A DNA stretch of 64,000 nt from NCBI RefSeq assembly GCF_963667135.1, contig NZ_OY762974.1, positions 2,418,001 to 2,482,000 of the forward strand. Reading direction: 5' to 3'. The notes below the pieces were generated by a model, which did not search any database, was not told the origin of the DNA, and saw only the letters and a program-made list of their open reading frames with translations. Position numbers and translations under genes: made by a program. The DNA comes from an uncultured Macellibacteroides sp. Lineage in GTDB: Bacteria > Bacteroidota > Bacteroidia > Bacteroidales > Tannerellaceae. Of this stretch, positions 56,038 to 64,000 are shown one piece after another; positions within the stretch are counted from its first letter, which is position 1; every line of letters begins with the position of its first letter.

Positions 56038-57942
56038 TTATGTTTTTAATGGAAGTTTAACAGTAACCAATGTTCCCGATCCGTTTTCCCGGCTTTTGTC
56101 GGTGATGTTATAGGTAATAGCTGTTCCGTATTTTTTTTTCAAATTAGCCACTCTCTCCCTGAATATCTGTAAAGCGTACGATACATGAGTAGATAGGGTT
56201 GTCTGAGTAGAATTACTTATGCCTGGACCGTTGTCGTCTACAGAGATCACCAACCAATCACCTTCTTTACTAAAGTTAAGTGCAATGTATCCATTTTTCT
56301 CCAATTGTTCGATGCCATGTATTACGGCATTTTCTACAAATGGCTGGATAAGCATGGGGGGTATAAATATGTCTTCCGTATCCAATTCCTCAGAAACATT
56401 GATGACAAAAGAAAGTTTATCTCCCAACCTCAATTTGTGAAGCAACAGGTAGTTCTCCAGTGTTTGCTTTTCCTCCTGAAGGGAAATCAGCTCTTCTCTG
56501 GAATTTTTAAGGATAGAACGCATTAAAGAGGAAAAGCTGCTGAGATAAAATGCCGCTTTACGACCATCATTCTGTAGCATATAGTTTTGAATCGCACCTA
56601 GAGAATTGAAAAGAAAATGAGGATTCATCTGGGAACGCAGAAGTTTTTGCTCCAGTTCAATCTGCTTGGCTTTTTGTCGTCTGCGTTTCTGCTGAGCTAC
56701 CCAAAAAGCTGCGGCTGCAAAAAGCAGAACGAACATGGTTCCACCCCATATGTAAAGATTTTGAAATCGAATGCGGGCATTCTTAAGTTCGTTTTCCTTG
56801 TTGAGGGACTCTATTTGTCTTTCTTTTTTTTCGTTTTGATATTTTGCCTCAATTTCAACAACCTTTTCCTGTAAATTTTGGCTTTGAAGAGAATCCCCCA
56901 GCGAATAGAAGTTCTCGTGATATATGAGGGCTTCTTTCCAGTCTCCTTGCTTCTTTGCCGCTTTGTACAAACCCTCAAGTGAATTCTTCTTTTCCTGAAC
57001 GAAATTGAATTTTTCTGCGATTTTGAGCCCTCTTAAAAAGTTATTACCGGCATCAACCGGTTTATTTAATACAAGATTTACTTCGCCTAATAGATTGTAC
57101 GAATAAACCAATCCATAGTAATTATTGTCTTTTGTGTTAATTTGCAATGCCTCTTGTGCTGCTGTTAATGCTTTCTGACTTTGATTCGCAGCCAGATAAA
57201 CACTGGAAAGATTATTCAGGGCAGTAGACATTCCGACGGTGTAATGCTCTTTTTTACAACGTTCGTACATTTCGAGGTAATACTTGATGGACTCATCGTA
57301 TTTTTTCTCTGTTTCACATGTAGACCCAAGTTCGTTTAGAATGCTGATCTGTGTAGTGAATTTAGCGTATTTAGGATTTACAGCAAGTATTCGGGCTTTT
57401 TCAATAAATACTTTCCACATTTTATCGATGTTCAACTGTTTGTAGACATCTCCAATATTCAGATAATAAGCCGCGATATTCGTAGAATCGCCACATTGGA
57501 GCCGCAATTCCAATGCTTCGAGTTGCACTTTTAAGGCTTCCTCATATTTCCCGGCATCAATATAATCTATTCCTATGTTTAATAATGCATTGGCGGCTCT
57601 GGATGTATCACCTGCCAACAAATACGTTTTGCTTGATTTGTATGAAAGATCAATGCCTTCTTTTCTATTTCCGGAATCACTTAAGATTATAGCCAGATTA
57701 TTCAATATCTGAGCCTTCATGTGAAGATTGTTTTCTGCTTCTGCATGAGTAAGAGCAATCCTGTAGGTCTCGATACTTTTTTCGATATTTCCGGCTGTCT
57801 CGTACGACTCAGCTTTATCAAACCATTTTTTTGACTCATGGAATGATGCCGCAAATATTTCCTGGGTAATTGTTATAAAAAACAATCCCCAAAGAATCAT
57901 TCGTAGAAAGCTAACTCTATTTATATAAATGATAATGTTCAA
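56038..57942 (-). CDS. TPR-containing LytS-type sensor histidine kinase
   Basis: 634 residues. A signal-like segment, about six tetratricopeptide repeats (residues 40-340, e.g. AAYYLNIGDVYKQL, NALLNIGIDYIDAGKYEEAL), a coiled coil (KNELKNARIRFQN), one membrane helix near 405, and a His_kinase domain (PHFLFNSLGAIQNYML, DDNGPGIS). The periplasmic TPRs sense an unknown partner; the LytTR regulator follows. The start may be ATG at residue 15. Confidence 0.88.
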   Translation of the reverse strand: MNIIIYINRVSFLRMILWGLFFITITQEIFAASFHESKKWFDKAESYETAGNIEKSIETYRIALTHAEAENNLHMKAQILNNLAIILSDSGNRKEGIDLSYKSSKTYLLAGDTSRAANALLNIGIDYIDAGKYEEALKVQLEALELRLQCGDSTNIAAYYLNIGDVYKQLNIDKMWKVFIEKARILAVNPKYAKFTTQISILNELGSTCETEKKYDESIKYYLEMYERCKKEHYTVGMSTALNNLSSVYLAANQSQKALTAAQEALQINTKDNNYYGLVYSYNLLGEVNLVLNKPVDAGNNFLRGLKIAEKFNFVQEKKNSLEGLYKAAKKQGDWKEALIYHENFYSLGDSLQSQNLQEKVVEIEAKYQNEKKERQIESLNKENELKNARIRFQNLYIWGGTMFVLLFAAAAFWVAQQKRRRQKAKQIELEQKLLRSQMNPHFLFNSLGAIQNYMLQNDGRKAAFYLSSFSSLMRSILKNSREELISLQEEKQTLENYLLLHKLRLGDKLSFVINVSEELDTEDIFIPPMLIQPFVENAVIHGIEQLEKNGYIALNFSKEGDWLVISVDDNGPGISNSTQTTLSTHVSYALQIFRERVANLKKKYGTAITYNITDKSRENGSGTLVTVKLPLKT

Positions 57943-58051
57943 TGTCTTATATATAATAAGCTGATAAATGCAAAAGTATCACTTTCAAGTTATATTTATA
58001 GTGATTTGCTCCTTTATTTTATATAAAATGTCGTTTTTCCTTTGAATTAGC

Positions 58052-58987
58052 TTACGTTTTAGCCTGTAAATTCTCAAAGAACAATATTATATCTTTCAGC
58101 TCAGTATCCTTTAGTATTACCTTTTTTTCTTTATCCAGCAGATAAAGCGTTGGCATCGCTTTAAGATCGTATAACTCTTCATTTAAAATTTGTTGTATCT
58201 CATCGTAGCCATTTACCCAGTTGCCGGGCATTTCGGAGTGCATTTTATTCCAGCTTTCAGTATCATTTTGAGTGTATAGCGATAGAATTGCAAGGGTATG
58301 CTTATTTATCAATTCATTTATTACATCAGATTCTGCAAGTTCTTTCATTGTCTGTTTGCAGTCTTCGCAATCGATGTCATTCAAAAAAAGCAAAAGGTAC
58401 GGACTTTTAAGATTTCGAAGCTGTCTTTTTCTACCATCAGCCAGGGTATAAGTGAAGTTTGTTGCAACGGAGCCCGGCTGGTTCTTTTGTGCCAAAGTTA
58501 ACAAAGCTTCGAAGCGTATGCAGTCTGCATCGCTTGTCAGTTTTGAACTTACCAAGGTTTCAAGAACGGGAATATATAATTGTTCGTTTTGAAAGGGCGA
58601 ATTGGGATCATACAGATATTTCTCTGCCAATCCTGCAAAATAATGAAAAACAAGACTATCTTTTTCGGCAGCCTTCATCATGCTGCTAATATAACCATAG
58701 GCCCTTTCTTTATCGGTAAGTTTCAGCACATCGATGTAATTGACAAATGCCTGTTCGGTAACTTTAGGCATGTGTATGTAGGCTGTATCTGAAAAGTCAA
58801 AATGTACCCAGTAATTTTTTGCCAGGTAGTCTGCCCGTTCTTCGGGTACAGTGATGGTAACAGGCACGGTTGGCAACTGAAATTCCTTAGATTCCGGTTG
58901 AGTTTCAGGAAATGATTTACCTGACTGACCGCACGACATTGTTCCTCCCAATCCTAAAAGGAATAATAAGACCATTGCTATTTTCAT
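58052..58987 (-). CDS. DUF5106/thioredoxin-like lipoprotein
   Basis: 311 residues. Lipoprotein signal (LFLLGLGGTMSC). The N-terminal half (to about 185) is of DUF5106 type (RADYLAKNYWVHFDFSDTAY). The C-terminal half is a thioredoxin-like fold with CEDC in LNDIDCEDCKQTM and the cis-Pro region KAMPTLYLLD. Probably a periplasmic thiol-disulfide protein, anchored. Confidence 0.82.
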   Translation of the reverse strand: MKIAMVLLFLLGLGGTMSCGQSGKSFPETQPESKEFQLPTVPVTITVPEERADYLAKNYWVHFDFSDTAYIHMPKVTEQAFVNYIDVLKLTDKERAYGYISSMMKAAEKDSLVFHYFAGLAEKYLYDPNSPFQNEQLYIPVLETLVSSKLTSDADCIRFEALLTLAQKNQPGSVATNFTYTLADGRKRQLRNLKSPYLLLFLNDIDCEDCKQTMKELAESDVINELINKHTLAILSLYTQNDTESWNKMHSEMPGNWVNGYDEIQQILNEELYDLKAMPTLYLLDKEKKVILKDTELKDIILFFENLQAKT

Positions 58988-59084
58988 TTTTCGGATGTTT
59001 TAATTTATTTCAAAAGTAATCAATTTATTTAAAACTTACTAGTCTAACATAAATTTATCAGATCACTATTTTAGGAAAAAAATA

Positions 59085-59114
59085 AGCCCTGGTAAATTTG
59101 ATTTTACCAGGGCT
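59085..59114 (-). terminator. Terminator of the fimbrial operon
   Basis: On the minus strand AGCCCTGGTAAA / TTTACCAGGGCT, a perfect 12-bp stem with 6-nt loop, is followed by TATTTTTTTCC, 40 bp after the stop of the DUF4906 gene. Confidence 0.88.
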
Positions 59115-59154
59115 GTCAAAGAATGTGTTCACTGCTTACTATGTTTTGGCTAAC

Positions 59155-61236
59155 TTATGGGAGAGATGCGGCGTTCGAATTCAAGCTATACCGATACACA
59201 CAGCGTACCTGTCTCGCCGTATTCCGAGTGTTTGTTGTCGTGGTAATTGTTGTTACCGGAGAAACCTGTGGTGTCGTAACATGATCCCAATAGTACGTAT
59301 ACTTTTTTAAATTGTCACTTGGCGCTGACGAACTCCAGTAATCCAAGGTCGTTTTAATTGGATTGTGGTACTGGTACGGATCAGTTGGATCTCCAACATA
59401 TCCTATCACTTTACCTAATTCACTTACGGAAGGCATATAATAGGCTGCTCTTTGTGACGCCGTGAGAGGAGCTCCACCCGGAATACCGGTTAAATCGTAT
59501 CCAGCTTTTTGCATGCAAAGTTGAGCTGAAGGAGACTTAGGCGTTCCCGCTTTATTATATAAATACAATGTATTAATCCATCCGTTGACTTCAACTCCGT
59601 CAAAGGTAAACGTATAACCGGATTGAGTATTTGGCAATGTAATATTATCATTCCCCCAGGCAAGGCTATTTCCGTCTTCCTCGAACCGTTCCATATATAA
59701 CCCATTTTCCAATAGGATGGGTGCCCACTGTCTAATTGTAACTACCTGAGGTATATCTCCACCATCGTGCCATGTTTTAATCTTTGTTTCCCTATATGGT
59801 AGAACATTGGGATCGTTTGGATCGCCAGAATATTGCCAGGGAAGAATATAATATACATAGTACATGTTAGGAACGGTTCCTATTTCCTTGAAATCTGCGC
59901 TTCCACTTGGGAATATCCAACTGCTTCCATTTGATTTCAGAAATTTAAGCCAGTTAGTACTTTCGTATCCTGCAACGAAATCTACTTTATAACCTCCTTT
60001 TAGAACCTGTATGTATCCTGATGACGCATGTGCATCAAAATTAAATTCATCCTGTAAGAAACCCCAGTCACGTAAAGCCAAGTCAACACGCCAACTAACT
60101 CCGGGCGCATCTCCTTCAACAACAAGATCTGCTGATCCGTTTATATGTCCGTCTTCTAGCGCACCTCCCCAACCGGACAAATCTAGTGTAACTGCATATT
60201 GGGTGTTGCGTTCTACATCGAAGTTTGTTGTAATGTTGCTACCTAAACTGAATCTGTAAATAATGGTCCCAGACATTTTAATGGCAGAACTTTCATAGTA
60301 TTGATAGAAGGCTTCTATTTCCAGATAGGAACTGTTTGGTTTATCTCCAACTTTTTTAGCTGTTTGATCAGGATTAGGACTTTTCTCTCCTTGTTTATTT
60401 TCAAATTGAAACAAAGGAATAGCGGTTCCTTCGTGCCCTCCGGCAATTTTTGTACCCGTCGCAGAAGTTAGCGTTCCCCAAGAAGTAACAATAGCCTCAT
60501 CACCTGCCAATACATTCGTTGTATTAGTTCCACTTGCATTATTTATGTCGTTTCCCAATACACAACTGGTTGGTACATTGCGTAATTTGATTGTTTTAGG
60601 AATAATTCTAATTTCCTTCCCAGTTCCTACAGATAAATTAGTGCCGTCAATCTTCACGGTTACCATGGCTAATGTTCTTACCAATTTTGCATCCATATTT
60701 GTTACGCTTCCCAGTGTAACGGGAGTTGCCTCGGCATACATCATACATTTGTTTGGTATCCCGTTTGTCGCAATTTGATTAAGATTTTTTAAATCATTTA
60801 AAGAGTTTATTGTTGCTGTCGAGGTTATTTTACTCCCATAATTAGCCACAAGATAGAATTTAGAGTTTGCCTCCACACCGTTAAATGTCAAAATAGTAGA
60901 CAATGTTGAACTATTTAAAGGCAATCCTGGTGTAACGGTTGGCAAAGGAGCTGTACCTGCATAGTTTGCGTCAAAATAGTACGACCCAAGTATTACGGTA
61001 CCCGTTGTGTTGAAAACAAGTACATTGATGTCGTTTACTGTATTGTAATCCGTACGGGTGCTATATGCTTTTGTAGATATACTTTTCACGATAGGTTCCG
61101 GTAAAGTAATTGTCATCCTTACATCCACAACTTCATCTGTTGGACATTGATTATCAAGTGAATCGTCAATACAAGATGGTAATATAAATATTGACAGAAT
61201 CACCGAACCGGTTAATATTTGCTTTATTGATAACAT
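59155..61236 (-). CDS. DUF4906 fimbrial-locus lipoprotein
   Basis: 693 residues. Lipoprotein signal with LPSCIDD. The N-terminal part resembles a fimbrillin (VVDVRMTITLPEP; DYNTVNDINVLVFNTTG). DUF4906 follows, then a C-terminal part rich in Trp and Tyr that resembles FISUMP/fibro-slime or lectin-like ends (YYMPSVSELGKVIGYVG; YWSSSAPS; RCVYRY). Likely the tip or anchor adhesin of the fimbria, as it stands last in the operon. Confidence 0.82.
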   Translation of the reverse strand: MLSIKQILTGSVILSIFILPSCIDDSLDNQCPTDEVVDVRMTITLPEPIVKSISTKAYSTRTDYNTVNDINVLVFNTTGTVILGSYYFDANYAGTAPLPTVTPGLPLNSSTLSTILTFNGVEANSKFYLVANYGSKITSTATINSLNDLKNLNQIATNGIPNKCMMYAEATPVTLGSVTNMDAKLVRTLAMVTVKIDGTNLSVGTGKEIRIIPKTIKLRNVPTSCVLGNDINNASGTNTTNVLAGDEAIVTSWGTLTSATGTKIAGGHEGTAIPLFQFENKQGEKSPNPDQTAKKVGDKPNSSYLEIEAFYQYYESSAIKMSGTIIYRFSLGSNITTNFDVERNTQYAVTLDLSGWGGALEDGHINGSADLVVEGDAPGVSWRVDLALRDWGFLQDEFNFDAHASSGYIQVLKGGYKVDFVAGYESTNWLKFLKSNGSSWIFPSGSADFKEIGTVPNMYYVYYILPWQYSGDPNDPNVLPYRETKIKTWHDGGDIPQVVTIRQWAPILLENGLYMERFEEDGNSLAWGNDNITLPNTQSGYTFTFDGVEVNGWINTLYLYNKAGTPKSPSAQLCMQKAGYDLTGIPGGAPLTASQRAAYYMPSVSELGKVIGYVGDPTDPYQYHNPIKTTLDYWSSSAPSDNLKKYTYYWDHVTTPQVSPVTTITTTTNTRNTARQVRCVYRYSLNSNAASLP

Positions 61237-61257
61237 ACTATATATGTATTTAAAGTT

Positions 61258-62139
61258 TTACAATATGGGGTCAAGTTCTTCTATATACCAATCTGGTACA
61301 GTAACGATTACACCTACGCTGCTGAACTTGATCAGGATAGGTATGAGTACTTCATTTTTTGTTACATCAATGCTGGGATTGGCAATCAGAAAATCTTCCA
61401 GTCTCAGACTGTGTAATATCTCTCCTGATGGATAAACCAAATCAATGGTTACAGGATTCTCTTTTTCGATCCTGAATATATTAAATCGGGCAGTCATGTT
61501 CAGCCTGCTTTCATTGTATGTCATTGTTGGATAATAAGAACAAAGTTCACCACCTGCGCTGTTTGTGAAATCGGTATATGGATATAGATTGTTCACAACT
61601 AATGTTGCCGAAGGCCCGCTATTTGCAGCAGGACCTAATCCTCTCACTTCTACAGTCATTTTAATGTGAGAGCTTTCAAAAGGAATTGTATCACGTACCC
61701 AGTAAGTTTCGGGAACGTTGATGATTTTGCTTCCAAAATACAATGAGTCGTTCGTGTTTATAACTGTGTTATCAAAATATCCGGGATGGGCAAAGAGGAT
61801 ATTTCCCATATTGCCGGCCTGTGGATCGCTAACTTTGGTGTCATCATATGGGTTTCCAATACATACGATACGATAATCTCCTGGTTCCAGTTTTAATCGG
61901 GTACTTTGTCTGGTTATCAGTTCGTTCTGATCTACTTCTTTCGTTTGAACAAGATGATTCTCTGAGTCGAAAACATACAGATTTACCTTCCCGATTTTCT
62001 GGTTAAATATCTGCGTAACCCCGTCTCCCTTATAGCTAAAATATAGGTAGGTTCTTTCGCATTCATCCATATCATCATTAATACATCCTGTCGTCAGAAC
62101 GATAAACAACAGCATTGTAATAGTTTGTATGTATTTCAT
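61258..62139 (-). CDS. FimB/Mfa2-family fimbrial anchor
   Basis: 293 residues. Lipobox in LTTGCINDD. Family blocks: CERTYLYFSYKGDG, IGKVNLYVFDSENHLVQTKE, LKLEPGDYRIVCIGNPYDDT. Mfa2/FimB anchors the fimbria in the outer membrane and limits its length in Porphyromonas; the same role is inferred here. Confidence 0.87.
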   Translation of the reverse strand: MKYIQTITMLLFIVLTTGCINDDMDECERTYLYFSYKGDGVTQIFNQKIGKVNLYVFDSENHLVQTKEVDQNELITRQSTRLKLEPGDYRIVCIGNPYDDTKVSDPQAGNMGNILFAHPGYFDNTVINTNDSLYFGSKIINVPETYWVRDTIPFESSHIKMTVEVRGLGPAANSGPSATLVVNNLYPYTDFTNSAGGELCSYYPTMTYNESRLNMTARFNIFRIEKENPVTIDLVYPSGEILHSLRLEDFLIANPSIDVTKNEVLIPILIKFSSVGVIVTVPDWYIEELDPIL

Positions 62140-62165
62140 TTCTGTATGTTTTAATGAGTTAAAGA

Positions 62166-62193
62166 CAGGCGGGCAGGCATTGCTGCCCGCCTG
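62166..62193 (-). terminator. GC-rich hairpin between fimbrillin and Mfa2 genes
   Basis: CAGGCGGGCAG / CTGCCCGCCTG, perfect 11-bp stem, 6-nt loop. The U-tract is weak (TCTTTAACTC on the minus strand). It probably attenuates transcription or protects the major-subunit mRNA. Confidence 0.65.
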
Positions 62194-62225
62194 GTTGTAT
62201 TTGCTTAAATCAACCTGATTCCGGT

Positions 62226-63368
62226 TTAATGGAATACAGGAGTCAGTGTTTCAATAGTCCAAGGAAGAACTGTTACATCTACGTTTACGCAGATAGTGGA
62301 AGTAGGATCCCATGGTCCAATGTTGATTTCTTTAAATGTGAGATTAATCTGATAAATGTGACCGGCTATTGGAGCTGCATGCCCTGTAAAGGTTGCTGTT
62401 GCTACGTATTTGTAAGTCACAACTACATTTGGATCTAATGCCAAAACATTGTCAAGAACCAGTTTGATGTTTGGGAAACCATTCGGGAAGAAATTGTACG
62501 CATATCTTTCAGAATTAGTTGTTCCAGGATTATAGATGTCACTAGGAGCATCCATAAGAATTGATGCAATGCTATTGTAGGCCCAAGCAATTTCAGGAGC
62601 AGCTCCGAATACATATTTGCCGGCAACAGGAGTTGAACCTGGTTCAAGAATATCAGTATTAATTAATAGTTTAGGAGCAACAGCTACACCTGTTCCTAGT
62701 GTTACAAACCGGTTGAAGTCTATTAGTCCAATTCCTTTTAGTACAAAACTGGAATATAAAGCTGAATTTAAATTATCACACTGTATATTACCGATTTCAA
62801 AACGAGCAACCAACGGTTTAAGTTCAATTTCTGCATTATACAAGGTGTAGTGAGGATCTGCATTTGTCTCTGGAACAACAGCTAAAGTGAGGTCTTCACC
62901 ATAAAGAGTAACATACTCTTTTGTATCACCTGTTACAGCTTCAGTATTTTCGCCGGCTGCATCCAACTGGGATGCTTTAATAGTATTGGCGTTGGTCCAG
63001 GTAATGGTTTTACCAACATTATTACCAACAATTAAAACTGCATCAATCAACGGATTCAAGTTGTGATAAATAACTCCACTCCCTGTTGTAAGAGCTGCCC
63101 AATCAGTGCTGGCATCTGTTACAGTTTCTGATCTGTAAATTGTACCGCTTCCTTGATTGTAGAATACAATTTTAACATCTTTCAATCGCATAGTTGTTGA
63201 AACTGAAGGTGCATCAACAGCCTTAGTATCCAAGGCGCTGGCTACTCCATTGATCTTTAATGTTACACTCTTTGATCCATCAGCAACTGAAGGAACTTCG
63301 TCTTCTGTGCTGCACGCGAACAAACCTAGGCCCGCGCAGGCAACTAGTAAATATCCAAAAAGTTTCAT
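62226..63368 (-). CDS. Mfa1-family major fimbrillin
   Basis: 380 residues. Lipoprotein signal (LLVACAGLGLFAC, Cys near 19). Then SVTLKINGVASALDTKAVDAP, whose basic/Arg-free stretch would be the protease site; no clear Arg-gingipain site is seen. Two immunoglobulin-like sandwich domains follow, and the C-terminal donor strand VDVTVLPWTIETLTPVF. The subunits polymerise by strand exchange outside the cell. Main subunit of the operon. Confidence 0.85.
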   Translation of the reverse strand: MKLFGYLLVACAGLGLFACSTEDEVPSVADGSKSVTLKINGVASALDTKAVDAPSVSTTMRLKDVKIVFYNQGSGTIYRSETVTDASTDWAALTTGSGVIYHNLNPLIDAVLIVGNNVGKTITWTNANTIKASQLDAAGENTEAVTGDTKEYVTLYGEDLTLAVVPETNADPHYTLYNAEIELKPLVARFEIGNIQCDNLNSALYSSFVLKGIGLIDFNRFVTLGTGVAVAPKLLINTDILEPGSTPVAGKYVFGAAPEIAWAYNSIASILMDAPSDIYNPGTTNSERYAYNFFPNGFPNIKLVLDNVLALDPNVVVTYKYVATATFTGHAAPIAGHIYQINLTFKEINIGPWDPTSTICVNVDVTVLPWTIETLTPVFH

Positions 63369-63412
63369 AATAAATAGTGTTAACTGTGAGTGAAAAAATA
63401 ATTAACTGTGAA

Positions 63413-64000
63413 TCATAAATCTTCCAGTAGTTTATTCAGTTGGTCCAGATTTTCGCTGGCTTCTGAGAGGCCCTTATCAGCCGCCTTGATGAAATATTCT
63501 TTCGCCTCCGTGTATTTGCCACTTTGGGCCAAAGCAACTCCAAGGTTATTCCACACCTCTGGCTGATCTTTCATTTTTCCCATATTCTTCATAGCTTCAG
63601 TAGGCTGACCTTTTTCAATCAGTACTGCTGCAGCATTGGTTATCGCTACCGGGCTTTCCGGAAACGTTTGTGCGGCAATGGCGAATGCTTCGTTTCTTGC
63701 CTGGGAGCCTTTCTCGTAACTGTAAGCTACCTGATACATTTCGTTCAGGCTCAATAGCTTTGGATTTGTTTTAATTTGTTCTTTTGCTTTGTCTATAGTA
63801 AATTGTTTAACGGTGAAGTTTACAACACAAGTATTGCGACGAAGGGGTGGAAACAGATCCTGTAGAATTGTCTGATATGTTTTACCACTGTTAAGCTCCA
63901 TGATTCTTCTTTCGCGACCATCCATTACGTCGGTACTCTTAATAATATCAAGGACCTTGTCTTTATCTTCGATTGTATAACTCTCTAACGCTTTTACCAG
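63413..64000 (-). CDS. DUF3868-type fimbrial-locus protein with TPRs, 5' end outside the window
   Basis: 196 residues visible; the frame stays open to the window edge. The C-terminal part carries tetratricopeptide-like repeats (NAAAVLIEKGQPTEAMKNMG; EVWNNLGVALAQSGKYTEAKEYF). In Bacteroidales Mfa loci a DUF3868 protein, often preceded by DUF3575, stands directly upstream of the fimbrillin, and PPLRRNTCVVNFTVKQF fits that family. The next gene starts 44 bp downstream. Confidence 0.75.
   Translation of the reverse strand: MVKALESYTIEDKDKVLDIIKSTDVMDGRERRIMELNSGKTYQTILQDLFPPLRRNTCVVNFTVKQFTIDKAKEQIKTNPKLLSLNEMYQVAYSYEKGSQARNEAFAIAAQTFPESPVAITNAAAVLIEKGQPTEAMKNMGKMKDQPEVWNNLGVALAQSGKYTEAKEYFIKAADKGLSEASENLDQLNKLLEDL

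Overview
The window is a piece of a chromosome from an anaerobic member of the Bacteroidales (phylum Bacteroidota). Seen directly: -7 boxes of the Bacteroidota type TAnnTTTG, often with a TTTG -33 box; a ribosomal protein S16 with a long Ala/Lys/Glu-rich tail; DUF3943 and DUF4249 proteins and a TonB-dependent receptor; an Mfa-type fimbrial operon; a serine-type sulfatase; and remnants of a Bacteroides-type conjugative transposon. pflB/pflA and an iron-containing alcohol dehydrogenase fit a fermenter. The genus cannot be fixed from sequence alone.

Layout. 0-11 kb is mostly core: a truncated sulfatase, two tRNA-Lys genes, a YycJ-like metallo-hydrolase, asparaginase, a TRIC-type channel, a tandem DUF3943 pair, an ABC-F ATPase, rpsP, a cation efflux protein and a thioredoxin lipoprotein. 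11.4-15.6 kb is a tRNA-Ser(UGA) followed by a compact cassette (two alpha/beta hydrolases, a PoxB-like pyruvate oxidase, a tiny membrane protein) bracketed by a 49-bp direct repeat. 15.6-24.2 kb returns to housekeeping: phosphoglycolate phosphatase, a second CDF transporter, a zinc-ribbon protein, a TonB receptor with its DUF4249 lipoprotein, and pflBA. A second tRNA-Ser(UGA) at 24.47 kb is followed by an AT-rich secreted protein with faint erythromycin-esterase/ChaN-like features. 26-38 kb is accessory-looking: small hydrolases, an Fe-S/haem membrane protein cluster with Crp and AraC regulators, a MocR/NimA-like divergent pair, a PAS-LuxR regulator, and a TAT aldo/keto reductase with a CMD-CMD-ABM fusion. 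It also holds a full and a degenerate copy of a DUF3788 gene.

38-41.7 kb holds the most unusual non-coding DNA: four 23-bp direct repeats before a DUF4143 ATPase, a 124-nt imperfect palindrome in the leader of an HU-like gene, and two clusters of 11-bp repeats that share one 11-bp register, next to a decayed DUF1016 nuclease. 41.7-49 kb carries an AraC-GyrI regulator, beta-barrel proteins, a flavin reductase, an S9 peptidase and a homocysteine methyltransferase. A third tRNA-Ser (CGA) at 49.17 kb is the attachment site of a decayed conjugative element: a frameshifted integrase joined directly to a traN fragment, with a tRNA-end-like sequence at 51.1 kb. An AbiE toxin-antitoxin pair follows. 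53-58 kb has an alcohol dehydrogenase, an EFR1 ferredoxin and a LytS/LytT-like two-component system. 58-64 kb ends in a lipoprotein and the fimbrial operon DUF3868 - fimbrillin - Mfa2 - DUF4906, read leftward.

Three themes tie the window together. All three tRNA-Ser loci have foreign-looking DNA at their 3' side. Several operons carry hairpins between genes whose products are probably needed in unequal amounts (pflB/pflA, fimbrillin/Mfa2). Most regulators sit divergently from, or next to, small redox enzymes.
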